NCBI RefSeq assembly: GCF_014837065.1
Contig: NZ_JACSPP010000004.1
Location: forward strand, 1 to 64,000
DNA from: Phocaeicola intestinalis
GTDB lineage: Bacteria > Bacteroidota > Bacteroidia > Bacteroidales > Bacteroidaceae
Length of the DNA stretch: 64,000 nt
Reading direction: 5' to 3'
Numbering within the stretch: the stretch's first letter is position 1; each line of letters opens with the position of its first letter. A program made the translations under genes and the position numbers. This document shows, one piece after another, positions 54,251-64,000 of the stretch. The notes beneath the pieces are model-generated. The model worked only from the letters and a program-made list of their open reading frames with translations. It was not told the origin of the DNA and made no database searches.

Positions 54251-55918
54251 TCAGAAGCGCACGCTCAATCCTGCTGTGGCATAAAAGCCCTGTACGGGAT
54301 AACCCGTTTCAGCAAGATAAGTACGGTTCAACAGATTATTGAGAGAAACGAACACATTCAGCCTGCCGAAGAATACATAACCTGCCCCCAATGACAAACT
54401 GTTCACATCATCGGCTGTTTCCATCTCCTTCATGTCGGCACGTTGCTCGAAACGGTAATGTGCCTTGATCCACAAGTCTTTGTACAATTTTGCACGTACA
54501 GAAGCATCAAAGGCAAATTTCGGCTTGAGATAAAGCAATACCTCTCTGTCTTCCTTCACGTCCCATCCATAATACGTGCCCTGTGCCGAAATGTCCAGCC
54601 AATCCTTATACTGGTACGCCAGCCATGCACCACCATAGCCTACCTTCGCCTTATCTTGTGCCAAAAACGTATAGACATAGGGATAAGGATAAGGTTCCTC
54701 CAACATACCCGGCAACCTGAATATCTCGTCCTTCACCACACGATAACCTCCGAAGAGGCGGAATCCCAACCCCGGCATGGGTGCTCCTTGCACACCTGCC
54801 TGCACATCAACTGGCGTGTAAGAAGTCTGCATCTGCTCAGCCTGTATCCAGTAGGGTGACTGTTCGTTCAAGCTGCGGAAATCATTCAGACGTGTACCCC
54901 CTGTGGCTTGCAGGTAGAAGCGATAAGAACGGGCGAAGAGAAAGTCGAATTTCACATCGGGCGATAGCATCAGCCGGCCGTCATGACCGAACTGCATATC
55001 TACATGCATCCCTGCACGAAGCTGTATGTATTTGCTCCCGAACGTATAATGCGGATTGATGCAAAGCAAGGTATAATCGGTCTGGTCCACATCGTGAATC
55101 AGGTTATCCATTGCAAAACCGATGCCGACACGCTGCCTTTCATCGATATTGCCCGACACGAAACCTTCGGTATGGAAAATGTTTTCCGAGCCGCTTCCCA
55201 TCCATGGCGAGTCGTACGCCCGACTAAAACTGCGTAATCCTGTCTGAAACGAAAATTCCACTGGAAGTTTTCCCTCAACTGATGCCACACGCAGATACCC
55301 CTCACCCAACGTATAGCGTTGATGAGAGGAAAGCGAATAATCAACATCCTCTATTCCCCAAACAGGCATATAGTTGAACACTTGCGAAGCAAAAGAACCG
55401 CCCAATGCCAAAGAAACCTTACGGAAATCGTGACGGTACCCCAACGAAGCATCCGTGCGATAGAAACGTGATTTCCAGTCGTCTGCTTCGGTTATAACAG
55501 AAGGCACATCACCGTTCATTCCATAAAGCGATGCATCCACATGCAGGAAATCACGGCGGGAAATATCCCACAAATACGAAAAACGTGCATCAACATTATT
55601 GCGTGAGCCATAGCTTGCACGCAAGTATCCGCGTGGTACTTCACGCTGCTTCTCTTCACTGGTCATCGCCTGCAAAGGGGTAAAATTCCAGTTGGAGAAA
55701 GGATGGAGCGCAGTGGCATAATCGATATGCTGTTTGGGAAGAGCCGGCTCTTCCACTTTGGGCAAGACATTAACCTTAAATGCATCCATCACTTCGGGAT
55801 TGTATTGGTTTTCCACCACTACCGTGCGATTCAGTGCCGAATCAGCAGCGTGTTGTTGGGCATTGGCCGCCATACACAGACAGCTCAGCCCGATTGTTGC
55901 TATCATTGATTTCATCAC
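54251..55918 (-). CDS. Outer-membrane beta-barrel protein (TonB-receptor-like)
   Basis: 555 residues with a signal peptide ending near AANAQ. A short N-terminal part (VVVENQYNPEVMDAFKVNVL) has a TonB-box flavour. Amphipathic beta strands follow to the end, which is ...GFYATAGLSVRF with a terminal Phe, as for Bam-inserted barrels. There is no plug domain, so it is not a classical TonB-dependent transporter. It lies 9 bp downstream of the TPR gene and the two products probably act together in the envelope. The cargo is unknown. Confidence 0.8.
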   Translation of the reverse strand: MMKSMIATIGLSCLCMAANAQQHAADSALNRTVVVENQYNPEVMDAFKVNVLPKVEEPALPKQHIDYATALHPFSNWNFTPLQAMTSEEKQREVPRGYLRASYGSRNNVDARFSYLWDISRRDFLHVDASLYGMNGDVPSVITEADDWKSRFYRTDASLGYRHDFRKVSLALGGSFASQVFNYMPVWGIEDVDYSLSSHQRYTLGEGYLRVASVEGKLPVEFSFQTGLRSFSRAYDSPWMGSGSENIFHTEGFVSGNIDERQRVGIGFAMDNLIHDVDQTDYTLLCINPHYTFGSKYIQLRAGMHVDMQFGHDGRLMLSPDVKFDFLFARSYRFYLQATGGTRLNDFRSLNEQSPYWIQAEQMQTSYTPVDVQAGVQGAPMPGLGFRLFGGYRVVKDEIFRLPGMLEEPYPYPYVYTFLAQDKAKVGYGGAWLAYQYKDWLDISAQGTYYGWDVKEDREVLLYLKPKFAFDASVRAKLYKDLWIKAHYRFEQRADMKEMETADDVNSLSLGAGYVFFGRLNVFVSLNNLLNRTYLAETGYPVQGFYATAGLSVRF

Positions 55919-55927
55919 CTTAACTTC

Positions 55928-58900
55928 TCATTTTTTATTCAGTTGTGCCAAACGGGTTTCTATCATCTCCTGGATATCATCTTGCTCCTGATAGTTCTGT
56001 TTCAAAGATAAAAGATACTGCTTTGCATCCAGATTACGCCCCATCTTCACATAAATGTCTGATAAGAGCACAAAGCTTCGGGCCAGCCAATACGTATGAG
56101 GCGTACTCACCTCTATATATCCGAGCACTTCTTTTTCTGCCTTTTCGGTTTCACCGGCATCAAAATACAACTGCGCAAGCAGATACTTGGCTTCGGCTCC
56201 ATAAACGTTACGCGTATCTTTAGCCAGTTCTGCAAGGTCATCCACAGCCTCACGGGATTCGCCTTTACCCAACCGTGCCTTTGCACGCGCATAGCGAGCT
56301 TCGTTAGTCAATTCGGGAGTCAGCTTGCTCTGTGCAAGCAACACCGACGCCATCCCGATAGTCTCCTCTGCGTCTCCACTCAAACGGGCACATTCCAACG
56401 CGTGTTGCAAAGCTTCCATCCGTTCTTCTTGCGAAACGACACGGTCTGCCATCCGCTTGTACAAGCCAAGCGCCTTTCCGTAATCCTTGTTTTGGAAAGC
56501 AATGCCGGCAGAAAGTTTCATAGCCTCACCCGAGAAAGGATTATCGGGGTAATCAAGTACCTTATCCAAATACGTGGACGCTTCGGCATAATTCTTCTCG
56601 CCATAAGCTATCACGCCCAGATAATACACTGCATTGACACTGAATGCTCCTTGTGGAAACGACTGGAGATAGCGGGTGAAACTGACTTTCGCCTCAGCCG
56701 TCTCGCCACGCATATAGACTCGTTCGGCAGCAGTGTAGGTGAGCGAATCACGCTCGTTCACATCGAAGTTCCCCCCTCCCGGAAGGGTAGCCACAAAGTT
56801 CAAGTAATCGTCCACCTTATTCAGATCAATATAAATCGATTTCAAGTCACGTTGCGCCAAACGTGCCTCCTCGCTTCCCGGATAGTCAGCTATCACTTTC
56901 TTGTAGGCGGCGATGGCTTCGGGATACTTGTCTTCCTGATAATAGAGCAATCCGATTTCGTTGGCAGCTTTGCGCGAAAGAGGACTGTCGGGAAAACGTT
57001 GAAGCAACACCTGATAACGTTCGATGGCGGCAGCGTTACTCTCTTGCTGCACGAAAGCCCGTCCCTGCTCGTACAAGGCATCATCGATGTACGTCGAAGC
57101 CGGATAGTCGGTCAGCAAGCGGTTCAGGGTTTGTACTTTCCCGCTATAGTCCCGTTGCAGACCTTTCACGAAAGCCTCCTGGAAAAGCGAATAATCACCC
57201 AGGCCGGGGTCAGTCGCCAAGGCTTGCGCATAAAGAGCTTCCGCCTCTTCGAAACGCCGGGAATGGAAATTACAATCTCCCATCCGGTTATACACGTCAG
57301 CCGCTACCTTGCGGTCCTTTGCCTGCACTTGCGAGCAGCGGGTAAACCATCCGAGTGCCTGCTCGTATTGTTTCTGTTTGAAAGCGACATAGCCCAGATT
57401 GTATAAAGCAAGCGCGTACTCATCACCCGTACGGTCAGGAGTGTATTCCAGATAAAGCCGGTAATCGGCAGCAGCCTGCCCGTAATTCTCCATCCGGTAT
57501 TTCGATTCGCCCCGCCAATAATAGGCATCTGCCAGTGTCTGCTGGTTATAACGTCCCAACTCAATGGAACGGCTAAAATATTCGATGGCATTTTCGAAAG
57601 CAGCCTGGGCAAACGCCTGTGTCCCGACACGGAACAGCAGTTTCTGCTTGGCTTCGAGAATGCGGGCACCCGGATGACTGATTTTGGCAATGGATTGCAA
57701 AGCTGCCTGATAGCTGCGAGTGTTCATATACACTTCTATCAGATAATCGTTCACCTTGTCCGTATAAACAGAATTGGGAAACTCGTTCAAGAACCGCTCG
57801 AACACCGTCACCGACTCGGCAAAAGGCGAATAAGAAGTCTCGTGGATGCAAAGCGCGTAATTATACAAAGCCTGTTCCTGCACATTACGATTGAACGTCA
57901 TTGCCGAAGCTTGTTCGAAAGCCATACGGGCACGCGTCCGGTCTTTCAATTGAAGGAACGATAGCCCACTGTGTAAATAGGCGTTTTGTGCCAGTGCATC
58001 TGCAGTGCCGACTGTTTTCCCAAGGGCTTCTACCGCTTTCGAATACACCCCCGTCTGGTAATAACTCATACCCAGTTCATACCAGGCTTTCCTGTCGTAC
58101 TCCCCTTCCTGGCTCTGACTATATATTTCCAAAGGCTTTACAGCCTCGGCATAACGTCCCATCCCATAACAAGCCTCCCCTTTGACACGTTGCATCAACC
58201 TGGCATATTCGTGACGGGGATAAGCCTCCAGGTACATATCTGCCATTTTCCCAGCCCTTCCATAATCATTCCGTTGCAAATAAATGTCGGCTATATAATA
58301 AGGAGTATAAGGAGCATATTTCTCACTGGTTCCGGCAATACGAAAGCCCTCCAGTGCCGTATCGTATTGCCCCCGTGCATAGTCGATATAAGCAAGCTGG
58401 TAAACCGCATCCGTGCGATACTCGCCGCTCACGTCTTTCAATACGGCAAACCAGAGTGCCGCTTCTTTCAAGTCCCCCTCTTTCAGGCAAGCCGTTCCCA
58501 AACGCATCAAAGATTCATCACGTTCGGAATCGGCAAGCAAGTGGATATCGCACTTCTTGAAACAAGCAATGGCTTTCCGGTAATTCCCGTCGAAGAAACA
58601 GGCAGAGCCTAATAAAGCATACACACGATTCAAATAGCGTGAATCCGGATAACGGGCAATGTATGTCTCCAACTGACTGATACGGTCGGGTTTGCCAAGT
58701 TCATACGAAGTACAAGCCAGCATATAAGCCACCTCTTCGTCAAAAGTTGTCTGAGGCTCTTGCCGCAAATAATGTGTCAGTGCCTGCCGCGCGGCGGCAT
58801 AATCGTGCCGAAGGAACAACTCCTTCGCTTCGTCGTACAAGCGTGACGGCCCGGTGAGCGGTTCGGCCTGCTGGGCAAATGCCATCCACGGCAACACACA

Positions 58901-58942
58901 CAAGGCTCCTGCCATCCACACCTTCTTTTTCCTATTCTTCAT
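55928..58942 (-). CDS. Large periplasmic tetratricopeptide-repeat protein
   Basis: 1004 residues with a signal peptide (ALCVLPWMAFAQQ). Nearly the whole chain is TPR helices; clear units include YEEALGWF-like, ALYNLGYVAFKQKQYEQALG, AANEIGLLYYQEDKYPEAIA and AVYYLGVIAYGEKNYAEAST. It is probably a scaffold in the periplasm or at the outer membrane. It is flanked by the NUDIX gene (11-bp overlap) and the barrel gene, suggesting one operon. No enzymatic motif is present. Confidence 0.88.
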   Translation of the reverse strand: MKNRKKKVWMAGALCVLPWMAFAQQAEPLTGPSRLYDEAKELFLRHDYAAARQALTHYLRQEPQTTFDEEVAYMLACTSYELGKPDRISQLETYIARYPDSRYLNRVYALLGSACFFDGNYRKAIACFKKCDIHLLADSERDESLMRLGTACLKEGDLKEAALWFAVLKDVSGEYRTDAVYQLAYIDYARGQYDTALEGFRIAGTSEKYAPYTPYYIADIYLQRNDYGRAGKMADMYLEAYPRHEYARLMQRVKGEACYGMGRYAEAVKPLEIYSQSQEGEYDRKAWYELGMSYYQTGVYSKAVEALGKTVGTADALAQNAYLHSGLSFLQLKDRTRARMAFEQASAMTFNRNVQEQALYNYALCIHETSYSPFAESVTVFERFLNEFPNSVYTDKVNDYLIEVYMNTRSYQAALQSIAKISHPGARILEAKQKLLFRVGTQAFAQAAFENAIEYFSRSIELGRYNQQTLADAYYWRGESKYRMENYGQAAADYRLYLEYTPDRTGDEYALALYNLGYVAFKQKQYEQALGWFTRCSQVQAKDRKVAADVYNRMGDCNFHSRRFEEAEALYAQALATDPGLGDYSLFQEAFVKGLQRDYSGKVQTLNRLLTDYPASTYIDDALYEQGRAFVQQESNAAAIERYQVLLQRFPDSPLSRKAANEIGLLYYQEDKYPEAIAAYKKVIADYPGSEEARLAQRDLKSIYIDLNKVDDYLNFVATLPGGGNFDVNERDSLTYTAAERVYMRGETAEAKVSFTRYLQSFPQGAFSVNAVYYLGVIAYGEKNYAEASTYLDKVLDYPDNPFSGEAMKLSAGIAFQNKDYGKALGLYKRMADRVVSQEERMEALQHALECARLSGDAEETIGMASVLLAQSKLTPELTNEARYARAKARLGKGESREAVDDLAELAKDTRNVYGAEAKYLLAQLYFDAGETEKAEKEVLGYIEVSTPHTYWLARSFVLLSDIYVKMGRNLDAKQYLLSLKQNYQEQDDIQEMIETRLAQLNKK

Positions 58943-59471
58943 ATCCTTCCGATTTATGTGAGGCTAAAAAACGAGCTACTCCCTCCCGTACCGAGTCGAG
59001 TCCGAAATCGCCCGGGTTGACTTTCTCAAGAGGCATCCAAAACGAATCCGCCACATCGTCCTTTGCTTCCAGACGGCTATCGTCTTCTACCCGACACAAG
59101 AAAAACTGGTCGAGTGTATGTACCAAGAAACCCGAATACAGATACGTGTTGGGCAACGAGAACTGATAAATCGCTTCAGTCACTTTCAAACCGGTTTCTT
59201 CGAGCACTTCGCGTGCCACTCCCTCCTCACCGGTTTCGTACATGTCAAGGAAACCGCCCGAAAGGTCCAATGTCCCTTTGGCAGGCTCCTTCCCACGCCG
59301 GCACACCAACAATTCATTCCGACGGTTCAAGATAAAGGCAACCGTCGCCGCACTGGGATTAAAATAATACACAAAGCCGCAATCGGCACACTTCTTTGCC
59401 TTTGCATTGCGAATCTCGAAACGAGGCGACCCGCATTTCGGACAATATTTGAATAACTCTAATGGATGCAT
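58932..59471 (-). CDS. NUDIX hydrolase with N-terminal zinc ribbon
   Basis: 179 residues from MHPLELFKYCPKCGSPRF. The zinc ribbon CPKC...CADC occupies residues ~10-32. The NUDIX box is at GGFLDMYETGEEGVAREVLE followed by ETGL. This layout resembles NudC-type or ADP-ribose-type pyrophosphohydrolases; the substrate is not known. The open frame extends 27 codons upstream, but a -7 box TATCTTTG on the minus strand at 59499-59506 lies inside that stretch, so I use the later ATG. Confidence 0.88.
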   Translation of the reverse strand: MHPLELFKYCPKCGSPRFEIRNAKAKKCADCGFVYYFNPSAATVAFILNRRNELLVCRRGKEPAKGTLDLSGGFLDMYETGEEGVAREVLEETGLKVTEAIYQFSLPNTYLYSGFLVHTLDQFFLCRVEDDSRLEAKDDVADSFWMPLEKVNPGDFGLDSVREGVARFLASHKSEGYEE

Positions 59472-59569
59472 AACCATAATTCTTTTTGATAATAAGGGCA
59501 AAGATAAAAGAAAAAGCTGTATATCTCCCGTCATTTCCCGAACATTTGCCACATTTCTTCATTTTTTTT

Positions 59570-59640
59570 GAAACTGTTTTGAATTTACGTGCGATGATTG
59601 GGAATGAGCTCTTGAGGCATTTCCAGCCCTGAGAGAGAAT
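59570..59640 (+). mobile_element. MITE remnant, copy G
   Basis: GAAACTGTTTTGAATTTACG followed by CGATGATTGGGAATGAG and TTGAGGCATTTCC matches the left third of the 192-bp MITE with small changes. The right end is not recognisable, though CTGAAACAGGCTC lies at about 59735. The rest of the 59507-59817 gap holds only short A/T-rich repeats. Confidence 0.6.
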
Positions 59641-59817
59641 TCCCAAGTTTGCAAGACACAATCAACCCAACCGGAAAAACGAAGATATATTCATAAGCCA
59701 ATCCAACTAACTGCGATAGGCCACGAAGCTAACTGAAACAGGCTCTAAATATATCTTCATTTCGCATATCATTTATTTTAGCTAAAAGAACATCCATAAT
59801 TGCCACTCCCCTGACAC

Positions 59818-59875
59818 AAACTCAAAAACTTACAAACTCAAAAACTTACAAACTCAAAAAATAATTGTATATTTG
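59818..59875 (+). promoter_or_regulatory. tsaB promoter preceded by a tandem iteron array
   Basis: The -7 box TATATTTG is at 59868-59875, with a predicted start near 59882. Directly upstream (59818-59859) is a tandem array of ACAAACTC/AAAAACTT units, the same type as in the etfB-etfA gap. The promoter position rules out an earlier in-frame ATG at 59865. Confidence 0.6.
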
Positions 59876-59900
59876 CACACTCGTACTTAATAATAGATTT

Positions 59901-60590
59901 ATGTCGTGCATTTTACATATTGAGACCTCTACAGAGGTCTGTTCGGTTGCCGTCAGCCAGGACGGAGCATGTATTTATTCGGAAGAAGACTTCAACGGGC
60001 CTTCACATGCCGTGACTTTGGGCGTATATGTAGACCGGGCGTTATCATTTGTTGAAAGCCATGCCATACCGTTAGATGCGGTAGCAGTAAGCTGCGGGCC
60101 AGGTTCGTACACAGGTCTCCGTATAGGTGTGTCGATGGCCAAAGGAGTGTGTTACGGACGTGGAGTACCTCTTATCGGACTTCCTACACTGGAAGTGATG
60201 TGTGTACCGGTATTACTTCGCCACGAATTGCCAGACGATGCATTGCTTTGCCCGATGATTGATGCGCGTCGTATGGAGGTATATGCTACTATTTATGACC
60301 GTGCGTTGCGAGTCGTACGTCCTACCGGAGCAGATGTGATTGACGAGCATTCATATGCAGAATTGCTTGCCGATCATCCCGTATATTTCTTTGGAAACGG
60401 TGCGGAAAAGTGCCGGACAAAGCTAACACACCCCAATGCACATTTCATCGAAAAGATCTATCCGTTAGCCAAATGGATGTTCCCTTTGGCTGAAAAGGCA
60501 ATGGCTATCGAAGATTTTAAGGATGTAGCCTATTTTGAACCTTTTTACCTGAAGGAATTTGTGGCTTCAAAGCCCAAAAAATTATTATAA
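59901..60590 (+). CDS. tsaB: tRNA threonylcarbamoyladenosine biosynthesis protein TsaB
   Basis: 229 residues from MSCILHIETSTEVCSVAVSQ. ASKHA-fold features are VSCGPGSYTGLRIGVSMAKG and MIDARRMEVYATIYD. TsaB is the non-catalytic partner of TsaD in making t6A37 of tRNA. It heads a run of housekeeping genes leading to murA and rimM. Confidence 0.94.
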   Translation: MSCILHIETSTEVCSVAVSQDGACIYSEEDFNGPSHAVTLGVYVDRALSFVESHAIPLDAVAVSCGPGSYTGLRIGVSMAKGVCYGRGVPLIGLPTLEVMCVPVLLRHELPDDALLCPMIDARRMEVYATIYDRALRVVRPTGADVIDEHSYAELLADHPVYFFGNGAEKCRTKLTHPNAHFIEKIYPLAKWMFPLAEKAMAIEDFKDVAYFEPFYLKEFVASKPKKLL

Positions 60591-60669
60591 ATGAGTCGGT
60601 CCGATGCTTATAAGTATATTAAGAGTCGAGCCAACTAGAACATGAACCCTAGTCCCTAACTTAAAAAAT

Positions 60670-61290
60670 ATGGAATATAATACCCAACAACGAAGATTGC
60701 CGCTACCGGAATATGGCCGGAGCGTACAAAACATGGTAGACTATGCTTTGACGATAGAAGACCGCAAAGAGCGGCAACGCTGTGCCAATACGATTATAAA
60801 CATCATGGGAGGCATGTTTCCTTACTTGCGTGATGCAAATGACAACAATCATAAATTGTGGGACCACCTTGCCATTATGTCCGATTTCAAGCTAGATATC
60901 GATTATCCGGTGGAGGTAGTAAAAAAGGAAAGCCTGGAAATCAAACCCGACCGCATTCCTTACCCACAACATCGTATCCGTTACCGGCACTATGGCAGCT
61001 ATATACAGAACCTGATTCGCATAGCTGTCGATTATCCGGAAGGGGAAGAGCGTAAGCGTCTTTTGCAAATGATTGCCAACCACATGAAAAAAGATTACCA
61101 GAACTGGAACAACAAGGATGGTATGGAAAACCAGAAAATACTGGATGATTTGTATGAACTTTCAGGAGAAAAAATCAAATTGACCATTGATGATGTGCAA
61201 TTGGTAGAACAACGCACGATGCCCCGCAGACGCCAAATGAACAATAACAACCAACAGAGAAACAATAACCAGCAAAAAAGGAAGTATTGA
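60670..61290 (+). CDS. DUF4290-family protein
   Basis: 206 residues. The body is basic and Tyr/Arg-rich (LPLPEYGRSVQNMVDYAL, YPQHRIRYRHYGSYIQNLI). The tail is an Asn/Gln-rich low-complexity stretch after residue ~180 (MNNNNQQRNNNQQ). It matches the Bacteroidetes-specific DUF4290 family, commonly located just upstream of murA as here (15-bp gap). The function is unknown. Confidence 0.85.
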   Translation: MEYNTQQRRLPLPEYGRSVQNMVDYALTIEDRKERQRCANTIINIMGGMFPYLRDANDNNHKLWDHLAIMSDFKLDIDYPVEVVKKESLEIKPDRIPYPQHRIRYRHYGSYIQNLIRIAVDYPEGEERKRLLQMIANHMKKDYQNWNNKDGMENQKILDDLYELSGEKIKLTIDDVQLVEQRTMPRRRQMNNNNQQRNNNQQKRKY

Positions 61291-61305
61291 AAACCAGAAG
61301 ACTAT

Positions 61306-62613
<1,308 letters not shown>

Positions 62614-62618
62614 AGCGT

Positions 62619-63134
62619 ATGATAAGAAAGGAAGAAGTTTTTAAAATCGGTGTCATCAACAAGCCGCACGGCATAAAAGGAGAAGTGTCTTTCACCTTTA
62701 CCGATGATATATTCGACCGTGTGGATTGCGATTACCTTATCTTGCTCATGGACGGCATCCTGGTTCCGTTCTTCATGGAGGAATACCGTTTCCGTTCCGA
62801 TACGGTGGCACTGGTGAAATTCGAAGGCATCGATACCTCCGAGCAGGCACGCAGGTTCACCAACGTAGAAGTGTATTTCCCCAAGAAATTCATGGACGAG
62901 CAAGAGGACGTGACTTCCTGGAACTTCTTTATCGGTTTCCGGGTAGAAGATGTGCATCACGGCTATCTGGGAGAGATAACGAATGTAGACGATACTACCC
63001 TTAATGTCTTGTTCGCCATCGAGAAAGACGGAGAAGAACTTTTATTGCCTGCCCACGAAGAGTTTATCATCGGTTTAGACCGGGAGAAGAAGGTAATGAA
63101 AGTAAACGTGCCCGACGGATTAATCGAACCTTAA
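62619..63134 (+). CDS. rimM: 16S rRNA processing/ribosome maturation factor RimM
   Basis: 171 residues. N-terminal RimM domain ([19 protein letters not shown]) and C-terminal PRC-barrel domain ([20 protein letters not shown]). It binds S19 and assists maturation of the 30S head. The spacing to murA is 5 bp, so they are co-transcribed. Confidence 0.95.
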   Translation: MIRKEEVFKIGVINKPHGIKGEVSFTFTDDIFDRVDCDYLILLMDGILVPFFMEEYRFRSDTVALVKFEGIDTSEQARRFTNVEVYFPKKFMDEQEDVTSWNFFIGFRVEDVHHGYLGEITNVDDTTLNVLFAIEKDGEELLLPAHEEFIIGLDREKKVMKVNVPDGLIEP

Positions 63135-63169
63135 TATATATAAGGTATAAAATAAATAAGGAGTAAGGT

Positions 63170-64000
63170 ATGAAAAAAACGCGCAAGGCATTTTGGCATA
63201 ACATCCGGTTCAAGTACAAGCTGAGTATCGTCAATGAGAACACATTGGAGGAGATCGTGGGGATTCACGTTTCGAAATTGAACGGATTGTCGGTATTGCT
63301 GGTGTCGTGTGCGGTGATATTCTGCATTGCTGCAGCCATAATCGTCTTTACGCCTTTACGCAACTATCTGCCCGGCTACATGAACAGTGAAGTGCGTGCA
63401 CAGGTAGTGGCAAATGCCCTGCGTGCCGATTCGCTACAGGCTGCGCTCGAACGCCAAAACCGCTATGTGATGAATATCCGCGACATTTTAAGCGGACAGG
63501 TAAAGGCAGATACGGTGCAGTCTATCGATTCGCTGACCGACTTGCGCGAGGAAGAACTGATAGCACGCTCGAAGGAAGAAGAAGAGTTTGTAAAACAATA
63601 CGAAGAAAAAGAACGTTATAATCTGACGGCAATTACTGAAGAGGGAGCTGCCGGACTGATTTTCTACCGTCCGGTGCGGGGCGTGATGTCTACGAACTTC
63701 AATCCGGACAACCGCCATTATGGAGTCGATTTGACCGCAAGCCCGAATGAAACGATACTGTCCGTACTGGAAGGCACAATCATCTTCGCCGGTTATACAC
63801 CCACGTGGGGATACGTCATCCAGATACAGCATCCGCAGAACTTCATCTCGGTGTACAAACATTGCAATTCGTTGATGAAACGCGAAGGCGACAAGGTAAA
63901 AGGAGGAGAAGGCATCGCCTTGGTAGGTGATGCCATAGACAAGGACGACAAGCCCCACTTGCACTTCGAGTTATGGCATAAAGGGAATCCGGTCAATCCC
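63170..64000 (+). CDS. M23-family peptidase, membrane-anchored (runs off the window)
   Basis: 277 codons are present, starting MKKTRKAFWHNIRFKYKL at the ATG at 63170-63172. A cytoplasmic tail of ~40 residues is followed by one membrane helix (SVLLVSCAVIFCIAAAIIVF), a helical, charged linker and an M23/LytM domain. Zinc ligands are visible: His183 and Asp187 in NRHYGVD, and His263/His265 in HLHFELW. Such proteins cut peptide cross-links in peptidoglycan or regulate amidases. Only the last few residues lie beyond the edge. It follows rimM by 35 bp, a common Bacteroides arrangement. Confidence 0.92.
   Translation, partial: MKKTRKAFWHNIRFKYKLSIVNENTLEEIVGIHVSKLNGLSVLLVSCAVIFCIAAAIIVFTPLRNYLPGYMNSEVRAQVVANALRADSLQAALERQNRYVMNIRDILSGQVKADTVQSIDSLTDLREEELIARSKEEEEFVKQYEEKERYNLTAITEEGAAGLIFYRPVRGVMSTNFNPDNRHYGVDLTASPNETILSVLEGTIIFAGYTPTWGYVIQIQHPQNFISVYKHCNSLMKREGDKVKGGEGIALVGDAIDKDDKPHLHFELWHKGNPVNP

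Overview
This window comes from a gut-type member of the Bacteroidaceae (Bacteroides/Phocaeicola level). Four things point there: the 5' end of a Bacteroidales-like 16S rRNA on the minus strand at the left edge; promoters of the Bacteroides type (-7 box TAnnTTTG) in front of many genes; tandem SusC/SusD pairs; and long lipoprotein or outer-membrane genes with little Shine-Dalgarno signal. I see no phage, plasmid, CRISPR array, tRNA gene or complete insertion sequence. The mobile DNA present is a set of short non-autonomous elements and repeats.

Layout. 1-300: 16S rRNA start and rrn promoter. 731-2000: two-part LysO-type lysine exporter with a long leader. 2024-9300: complete L-rhamnose catabolic operon, transcribed leftward as rhaB-rhaA-rhaT-rhaD-fucO with the AraC-type regulator rhaR last. 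9485-12852: membrane protein, hotdog thioesterase, MscS-type channel and thioredoxin-like lipoprotein. 13004-17332: etfB-etfA-acyl-CoA dehydrogenase, interrupted by an S23-family gene inside an inverted-repeat element. 17472-20039: GH115 alpha-glucuronidase. 20286-21614: DUF4143 ATPase. 22237-35641: xylan-utilisation operon (two SusC/SusD pairs, a DUF1735-type lipoprotein and a CBM-containing GH10 xylanase), matching the xusA-xusB-xusC-xusD-xusE-xyn10C core known from Bacteroidetes. 36953-40248: two CE1-like esterases and a GH43 lipoprotein. 40607-41827: a QueA-family gene. 42929-46738: dTDP-L-rhamnose synthesis (rfbA, rfbC, rfbD, rfbB). 46933-53677: ECF sigma with its partner, argB, speA, aroK and topA. 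54251-59471: outer-membrane barrel, TPR protein and NUDIX hydrolase. 59901-64000: tsaB, a DUF4290 gene, murA, rimM and the start of an M23 peptidase gene.

How the genes work together. The GH115, GH10, GH43 and two esterases with the Sus-type transporters form a coherent machine for decorated (glucuronoarabino)xylan: side chains are removed, the backbone is cut, and oligosaccharides are bound and imported. Rhamnose is both eaten (rha operon) and built into surface polysaccharide (rfb cluster).

The most unusual content lies between the genes. (1) A 501-bp element carries an S23 four-helix-bundle gene between 46-bp inverted arms made of 10-bp iterons. Two gene-less relatives, with a shared 44-nt core, sit inside the rha region and beside mscS. 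(2) A 192-bp MITE family has 17-bp terminal inverted repeats, and three copies have perfect 3-bp T-N-A target duplications; one insertion rewrote the end of a small gene. (3) Several phased arrays look like regulatory sites: 21-bp-spaced boxes upstream of xusA, a 23-bp palindrome array, a 26-bp perfect palindrome, and 33-bp repeats abutting the ATPase promoter. (4) A 31-codon ORF has its own promoter and terminator. MurA carries Asp in place of the fosfomycin-target Cys.
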